Shown piece after piece: positions 59,158-64,000 of a DNA stretch of 64,000 nucleotides. Every line of letters begins with the position of its first letter. Within the stretch, counting starts at the first letter, position 1. The stretch is from Brevundimonas bullata. Its GTDB lineage: Bacteria > Pseudomonadota > Alphaproteobacteria > Caulobacterales > Caulobacteraceae. The notes under the pieces are model-generated. The model saw only the letters and a list, made by a program, of their open reading frames with translations, was not told the DNA's origin and ran no database searches. A program made the translations under genes and the position numbers. The stretch spans positions 558,001 through 622,000 of the forward strand of contig NZ_JACHLM010000003.1 in the NCBI RefSeq assembly GCF_014207965.1, written 5' to 3'.

Positions 59158-60771
59158 TCAGCGCTTCTTGCTGAACAGGGAAGCGAGCAGCGAGCCGCCC
59201 TTCTTGGTCGAGCCCCCAGACGCCGCTGAGGTTTTGCCCTTGGCGGGCGCGGTCGGCAGCTCGCGACGCGAGACGATCTGGGCCAGGGTTTCGAAGGCTT
59301 CGGCCGCCTTGGTCTTGGCCCCGGCCTCGACAATCATCTGACCATTGTTGGCCGCCGAGCCGAAGACCTTGGCGTCAAAGGGAATGATCAGGCTGGGATG
59401 AATGCCCAGGGCGGCGCCGAAGTCCTTGGCCGGGATTTCGGGGCGGCCGGGCACGCCGACCTGGTTCAGCACCAGACGCGGCGGGGCGTCGTTGGGACGC
59501 CCCTGCTTGATCAGGTCGATCATGTTCTTGGCGTTGCGCAAGGAGGCCAGGTCCGGCGTCGCCACGATCACCACCTCGTCCGCCGAGATCAGCGTCTTGC
59601 GCATCCAGCCCGACCACAGGTGCGGCAGGTCCAGGACGACGAAGGGAGCGGTCGAGCGAATCCGGCTGGTCACCTCCTCGAAGGCCTCGGGCTGGATATC
59701 CCAGTCGGCGTCCAGGGTGGCGGGCGCGGCGAACAGGCTCAGCTTGTCGGTGCAGCGGACCATCATCCGGTCCAGCAGGGTGGCGTCCAGACGGTCAGGC
59801 TGGCTCAGGGCGTCGGCGACGCCGCCCAGGGGGTCCTGGTTGAAGTCCAATCCAGCGGTGCCGAACGGCAGGTCATAGTCGACGATGACGGTGTTGACGC
59901 CGATCCGCTCGCTCATGGCGTAGGCGGTGTTGTGGGCCACAGCCGAGGCCCCGGCCCCGCCGCGCGCGCCGACAAAGGCGATGGAACGGCCGACAAACGG
60001 CTGGGCCGGGTCGGCGAACAGGCCGCCTATGGCCGAGATCAGTTGCAAGGGCTGAACCGGCGCGACCAGGTATTCGCTGACGCCGCGCCGCATCAGTTCG
60101 CGGAACAGCAGGATGTCGTTAGTGGCGCCGATGATGACGACCTTGGTGCCAGCGTCGCAGACCTCGGCCAGCTGGTCGATTTCAGCCAGCAGGGTCTGGG
60201 CGTCCTTCATGCATTCGACGACGATCAGCGGCGGCGTCGGCTCGGACTGATAGGCCTCGATGGCGGCTGCGACGCCGCCGACGCGGATCTGGGTCGTGGC
60301 GCGAGACATCCGCCGATCCTGACCGGCACGTTCTGCGGAGGCCAGGGTGTCGTGACGTTCGGCGAAGACATGAACGGCGATCCGCGGGATCGAAACCTCG
60401 ACTGCACCGCTCGATCCGAGCGCCAGACCCGCGGGCTCGTAGGCCGCCAGAGCGGCGGGCGATGCGACGGGTTCGTCGATCGGCAGAGCGGGGAAGACCT
60501 CGTCCATCGCCATCGACACCGAGGCGACGACCGCGGCGGCGGCGGTCTCGGTCTCGGCGACCAGCGCCCCGACCGGGTTGTAGGGCTCATGATCGATCGG
60601 CAGCGCGTTCTCGCTGGGCGCGGCCGAAGCGTTTAAGGCCAGCACCTCTGGCTCCGGTGGGAACCCAGATGGTGGTGCGGGCGAGGCGACGGCGTTTATG
60701 AACTCGTCGTCCATGTCGAACGTGTCCAGAGCGTCGAAGTCCTGTGCGACGAAGGGCTTGGTCATGTCCAT
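59158..60771 (-). CDS. cpaE: pilus assembly localisation ATPase CpaE/TadZ
   Basis: A 537-residue protein: a low-complexity N-terminus (1-135), a receiver-like domain (about 135-265, VIIGATNDILLFRELMRRGVSEYLVAP), and a MinD/ParA-type ATPase domain with AFVGARGGAGASAVAHNTAY. The loop lacks the usual Lys of deviant Walker A, which is normal for CpaE. It localises the pilus machine to the pole in Caulobacter. Its ATG overlaps the cpaD stop by one base (TGATG). Confidence 0.93.
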   Translation of the reverse strand: MDMTKPFVAQDFDALDTFDMDDEFINAVASPAPPSGFPPEPEVLALNASAAPSENALPIDHEPYNPVGALVAETETAAAAVVASVSMAMDEVFPALPIDEPVASPAALAAYEPAGLALGSSGAVEVSIPRIAVHVFAERHDTLASAERAGQDRRMSRATTQIRVGGVAAAIEAYQSEPTPPLIVVECMKDAQTLLAEIDQLAEVCDAGTKVVIIGATNDILLFRELMRRGVSEYLVAPVQPLQLISAIGGLFADPAQPFVGRSIAFVGARGGAGASAVAHNTAYAMSERIGVNTVIVDYDLPFGTAGLDFNQDPLGGVADALSQPDRLDATLLDRMMVRCTDKLSLFAAPATLDADWDIQPEAFEEVTSRIRSTAPFVVLDLPHLWSGWMRKTLISADEVVIVATPDLASLRNAKNMIDLIKQGRPNDAPPRLVLNQVGVPGRPEIPAKDFGAALGIHPSLIIPFDAKVFGSAANNGQMIVEAGAKTKAAEAFETLAQIVSRRELPTAPAKGKTSAASGGSTKKGGSLLASLFSKKR

Positions 60772-61463
60772 CAATCCACGGCGCGGGCGAGACGAGCCCC
60801 GGTCACCAATTCCTCGCGAGCGGCGGCGGTCTGCTCGCCCTTGCCATAGTGGTCGAACACCACCGAGCGACGCTGGGAGTCAGCCGGGGTCATGGCCCGC
60901 GGCGCGACGATGTCGCGCGGGTTGGCGATCTGAGCCGCCAGATTGGCGGTCACGGCGCACCCGAAGTTCGAGGCCGACTGGTTGTCGCCGGTGCGGGTCA
61001 GGCTGCCCCATTGCCTGCCGCACTGCGGCACGACCGCGCGAAGGGTCTCGAACCCGGCCAGGATCGGCGCGCGCGGATCAGGGGCGGCGTAGCTGACGAC
61101 GCGGATCATGTTCGCCGGCGCGCCTGCGGCCACCAGCCCGGCCTTGACGTTCCAGGCCGCCTGATTGGCGACCGGATCGTCGCCCGCCGGGGCCTCGACC
61201 ACCAGAGCGGGCGCGCCTTCGATCGCGAAACGCTGGACAAGATCGGCCAGGGCGGCCTGCTGGTTGGTCGACAGGCCCGTCTCGTGCACCGCCAGAGCAA
61301 TACGCTCCAGACCCGGCTCGACCTGCAGGCTGTAGCGCGAGGTCGGGGTGAGCGGGGCTTCACCGCCCAGGCTGGCCGGACCACCGACGCAACCCGCCAG
61401 AAGCAGGCTGCCAAGCGTCAGCACGGAGGACAGGTTCAGGGTGGATTTTGCGTTTCGGATCAT
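60771..61463 (-). CDS. cpaD: CpaD family pilus lipoprotein
   Basis: A 230-residue outer-membrane lipoprotein (lipobox LLLAGCVGG, Cys23) of the CpaD family, thought to help the CpaC secretin. NFGCAVTANLAAQIANPRDI near the C-terminus is the family signature. The ATG at 61463 lies 5 bases after the cpaC stop. Confidence 0.92.
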   Translation of the reverse strand: MIRNAKSTLNLSSVLTLGSLLLAGCVGGPASLGGEAPLTPTSRYSLQVEPGLERIALAVHETGLSTNQQAALADLVQRFAIEGAPALVVEAPAGDDPVANQAAWNVKAGLVAAGAPANMIRVVSYAAPDPRAPILAGFETLRAVVPQCGRQWGSLTRTGDNQSASNFGCAVTANLAAQIANPRDIVAPRAMTPADSQRRSVVFDHYGKGEQTAAAREELVTGARLARAVD

Positions 61464-61468
61464 CGCGC

Positions 61469-63025
61469 TCACTCGATCACATAGCCCACCGGCCCCTGCC
61501 ATCCGGCGCCCAGTTGGGCGTTCGGGGCTGGCGAGCCATAGGCCTGGTTCAACTGGCCAAAGAAGATGGTTTCGGCGTCCTGAGCGATGCGCAGGCCGTC
61601 AGCCGGCGTCTGCATACGATTCGGCGAGGTAGGGCTGACGATATAGGGTTCAACGATCACGACCAGTTCGGTCTCGCCCATCAGATAATCGCGCGAGCGG
61701 AACAGCTGGCCCAGCACCGGCAGGTTGGTGGCGCCCGGCAGGGAGTCGATCGTCTGACGCGTCGTTTCCTGCAACAGGCCGGCGATCATCATCGATCCGC
61801 CCGAAGGGATTTCGATGGTGTTCTCGCTGCGACGGACCGACAGGCCCGGCAGGCTGATCGCCGACACCGTCCCGGCGCCGATGGTCAGGCCGCCCTGGGG
61901 CGTCAGTTCGGACACCTCGACCTTGACCTGCAGCGAGATGCGGCCGGCGGTCAGGACGACCGGGCGGAACGACAAACCCACGCCGTAGGGCTTGTACTCG
62001 ACCACGATCTGGCCGTCCTTGTCCCGTCCGGCCGGGATCGGGAACTCGCCGCCGGCCAGGAAGCTGGCGGCCTCGCCGTTAACCGAGGTCAGGTTAGGCT
62101 CGGCCAGGGTGCGGACCAGACCGACCCGCTCGAAGGCCTTGATCGTGGCGTTGCCCTTGTTCAGCCCGTCCGAGCCAGGGCCGGTGCCGGGCTGGGCGGT
62201 GTCCCAGTTGGCCGGATCGCCAGGGGCGCCGCCGTTAACCGTGACCGGACACAGGGTTCCGGCAGGAAAGCCTGGACCGCAAGGCGCCTGCATCTGATAA
62301 TTCTTCGTCGTGTCGCGCGACACCCCCCCGGTAATTCCGCCGAGGAGCGAGCCGTTGACGCCCCAGGTCGCGGCGTTGCCCAACAGCCACTGGGTGTCGC
62401 CGATTCGGCCGATCACCGCCTGGGTGTCGAAGCCCAGTTGCTTGATGGCGCTGCGCTGCACCTCGACCACGCGGACCTTCAGCGTCACCTGATCCGAGCC
62501 GGCGACGCTGATCATGTTGAACACCTTCTCCGGGGCCGAGACGAAGGCGCGGGCCACCTGGGCGGCGCGCTGGGCCTCGGCCGGGCTGGCGGCGGTTCCG
62601 GTCAGGATGATGCTGTCGTTGACGGCTTCGGCGCGAACGTTCGATCCCGGCGCAACCCGGCTCAGCGTATCCTGAAGCGCGCTGGTGCCCGCGTCCACGC
62701 GCACGCGCAAGGCCAGGATGGTGCGGCCGGCCGCATCGAGGAAGACGGCGTCGGTTTCACCCGGCGCAACCCCGATGACGGTGATGCGGCGCGGCGAATG
62801 CAGCATGGCCTCGGCCACCTGCGGATTGGACACGATCACGTCGCGCGCATCCGCCGGCAGATCCACGGCGAAGGAGGTGCCGCGCGGCAGGTGGACCAAT
62901 TGCGTCGCCACACCCGTCGAAACGGCGGCGCGAGTCTGGGCCAGAGGCGCCGAGGCGGTTCCGCCCAGGGCGATCAAGGAGGCGCAGGCCGCCGCAATCA
63001 AACGATTCATGCCTGGCTTCCTCAT
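61469..63025 (-). CDS. cpaC: Flp pilus outer-membrane secretin CpaC
   Basis: A 518-residue secretin forming the pilus exit pore. The signal peptide is residues 1-29. A pilus-specific N-terminal domain (TSFAVDLPADARDVIVSNPQVAE) is followed by a BON/KH-like domain and the secretin core (FLAGGEFPIPAGRD, LSFRPVVLTAGRISLQVKVEVSE, GSMMIAGLLQ). It overlaps cpaB by 4 bases (ATGA), which supports the start at 63025. Confidence 0.95.
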   Translation of the reverse strand: MRKPGMNRLIAAACASLIALGGTASAPLAQTRAAVSTGVATQLVHLPRGTSFAVDLPADARDVIVSNPQVAEAMLHSPRRITVIGVAPGETDAVFLDAAGRTILALRVRVDAGTSALQDTLSRVAPGSNVRAEAVNDSIILTGTAASPAEAQRAAQVARAFVSAPEKVFNMISVAGSDQVTLKVRVVEVQRSAIKQLGFDTQAVIGRIGDTQWLLGNAATWGVNGSLLGGITGGVSRDTTKNYQMQAPCGPGFPAGTLCPVTVNGGAPGDPANWDTAQPGTGPGSDGLNKGNATIKAFERVGLVRTLAEPNLTSVNGEAASFLAGGEFPIPAGRDKDGQIVVEYKPYGVGLSFRPVVLTAGRISLQVKVEVSELTPQGGLTIGAGTVSAISLPGLSVRRSENTIEIPSGGSMMIAGLLQETTRQTIDSLPGATNLPVLGQLFRSRDYLMGETELVVIVEPYIVSPTSPNRMQTPADGLRIAQDAETIFFGQLNQAYGSPAPNAQLGAGWQGPVGYVIE

Positions 63026-63972
63026 GGGACGGCGACCGCTTCGATCGCGCCTTCGCGATAGACGCGCACCACGCCGCCAGATGCGGGTCCATTTCCTCGG
63101 CTCGTCGCGCCCGGGACGCGGCCTGATGGTCCGGCGGTGTCGGCGTAGGAGCGCAGCACCAGGGACAACTCGCCTTCGGACTTGGCCAGGGCCAGGACCT
63201 CGGCGTCACGGCCGCTGACCTCGAGCGTAGCAGTGGCGCCGACCACGGCCTGTTCGTTCTCGGCGGCGCGGGTGTTCTGGTCGATGGCCAGGACCTTGAC
63301 GTTCTGCATCACGGTGGCGGCGACGAACTTGGTCGTCTCGCTTCCTGCGCTGCCGCCGGGCGTCTTGACCTCTCGGGTCAGAAGCACGTCGGCCCGGTCG
63401 CCCGGCAGGATGAAGCCGCCGGCGGCGGTCTCGACGGTGACGCGGATCGCCATGGCCCGCATCCCGGGCTCCAGATAGGCGGCCATGTATCCGCCGTCGC
63501 CGGCACGAACGATCTTGCGACCAACAATAGGCTCGCCGGCCAGAATGGGTTCACGCACCACGGCGCCGATATAGTCAGCCTTGGCGCCCCCCGTGGCCAT
63601 GTCCGTCGCGGCGCGGGTCACGCGGGCGGCGGCGCCCTCGGCCTTCTTGGCCATCTCCGCCTTGGCGTCGGCGGGCTTGGCCTCGGCATCGGGGCTCGCG
63701 GCGGCGGGAACCGGCACGCTGCCGTCGGTGATGAAGAGGGGATTGAGTTCGTCGACCGGCCAGTCCTTCCAGCTCAGGTCGCCGTCGGTCAGACGGCGAC
63801 CCGGCTCCAAATCCTTGGCGGCGACCAGCACCTTAGCCATGGGTCGGGCCTCGACGGCGGCGACGGCGACGGCGGTCGGCTCCCCCGACGACCCCATGGC
63901 GCGGACCACAAGGGCCAGACCAATGGCCGAAACGGCGGCGATACAGATGACGGCGATCTTGGCGGGCTTCAT
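63022..63972 (-). CDS. cpaB: Flp pilus assembly protein CpaB
   Basis: A 316-residue periplasmic protein with an N-terminal membrane helix (IAVICIAAVSAIGLALVVRA) and a SAF domain (MAKVLVAAKDLEPGRRLTDGDLSW) that is thought to bind peptidoglycan and steer the secretin. It is the most upstream pilus gene in the window. In Caulobacter the next genes upstream are cpaA and pilA. The 28 bases beyond its start are too few to show them. Confidence 0.94.
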   Translation of the reverse strand: MKPAKIAVICIAAVSAIGLALVVRAMGSSGEPTAVAVAAVEARPMAKVLVAAKDLEPGRRLTDGDLSWKDWPVDELNPLFITDGSVPVPAAASPDAEAKPADAKAEMAKKAEGAAARVTRAATDMATGGAKADYIGAVVREPILAGEPIVGRKIVRAGDGGYMAAYLEPGMRAMAIRVTVETAAGGFILPGDRADVLLTREVKTPGGSAGSETTKFVAATVMQNVKVLAIDQNTRAAENEQAVVGATATLEVSGRDAEVLALAKSEGELSLVLRSYADTAGPSGRVPGATSRGNGPASGGVVRVYREGAIEAVAVP

Positions 63973-64000
63973 CGACGGTCTCCGGCAGGCGCGGCGACGT

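Noticed and set aside
59940..60010. Missing Walker A lysine in CpaE as a sign of inactivation
   Set aside because: GARGGAGAS-type loops are normal for CpaE/TadZ, so this is a family feature.

Overview
This window is chromosomal DNA from a high-GC alphaproteobacterium of the Caulobacteraceae, most likely Brevundimonas or a close relative. That placement is an inference. It rests on the cpa/tad pilus gene order, a 1,095-residue TonB receptor with its own sigma and anti-sigma pair, the codon bias, and a Caulobacter-like promoter in front of a tRNA gene. The window is mostly housekeeping genes with one accessory, partly decayed stretch at about 12.5-20.7 kb.

Layout. 0-12.3 kb: end of a histidine kinase, a secreted protein, a Gfo/Idh/MocA oxidoreductase coupled to nrdB, a MASE1 hybrid kinase, a CoA-transferase, a PAP2 phosphatase, nrdA with a dense DnaA/NrdR-like promoter, an LpxR-like protein and a lipoprotein gamma-glutamyltransferase. 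12.5-17.2 kb: an island at tRNA-Arg(ACG). It holds a serine-recombinase remnant, a Shedu-like nuclease remnant, a PLD-family gene and a divergent winged-helix-Fic gene separated by a 24-bp direct-repeat array, and one unknown gene. The island ends inside a photolyase-family gene that has lost its 5' end. 17.2-20.7 kb: that photolyase and a convergent hybrid kinase are both frameshifted. 20.9-28.5 kb: a DCC-thioredoxin/DUF3429 pair and a fecI-fecR-TonB receptor-phoD cluster.

28.7-38.3 kb: an M23 peptidase, the envelope lipid-transport trio ydbH-ynbE-ydbL, small envelope proteins, an acyltransferase, a CHAP hydrolase, kynA and a DUF2383 protein. 38.5-48.4 kb: trmD-rplS, a DUF885 protein, a ThDP enzyme, an entericidin-like lipoprotein, yidB, fmt-truA, def, a thioesterase, a patatin and tRNA-Arg(CCG). 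48.5-55.6 kb: a second DUF885 protein, a lipoprotein, an MFS exporter with a cupin, dapE with an in-frame palindromic insertion, a secreted hydroxyisourate hydrolase with an apparently non-standard start, RidA and small proteins. 55.6-64 kb: the tight minus-strand pilus operon cpaB-cpaC-cpaD-cpaE-cpaF-tadB-tadC.

The best candidate for an undescribed system is the PLD / repeat array / winged-helix-Fic module in the tRNA-Arg island. Its two proteins face away from a shared control region of five exactly spaced 24-bp units plus one offset copy, next to wreckage of a defence-type nuclease. The second most interesting signal is the nrdA promoter, where two perfect DnaA boxes interleave with two NrdR-like boxes at the spacing known for NrdR. 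All calls come from reading the sequence; no database search was possible.
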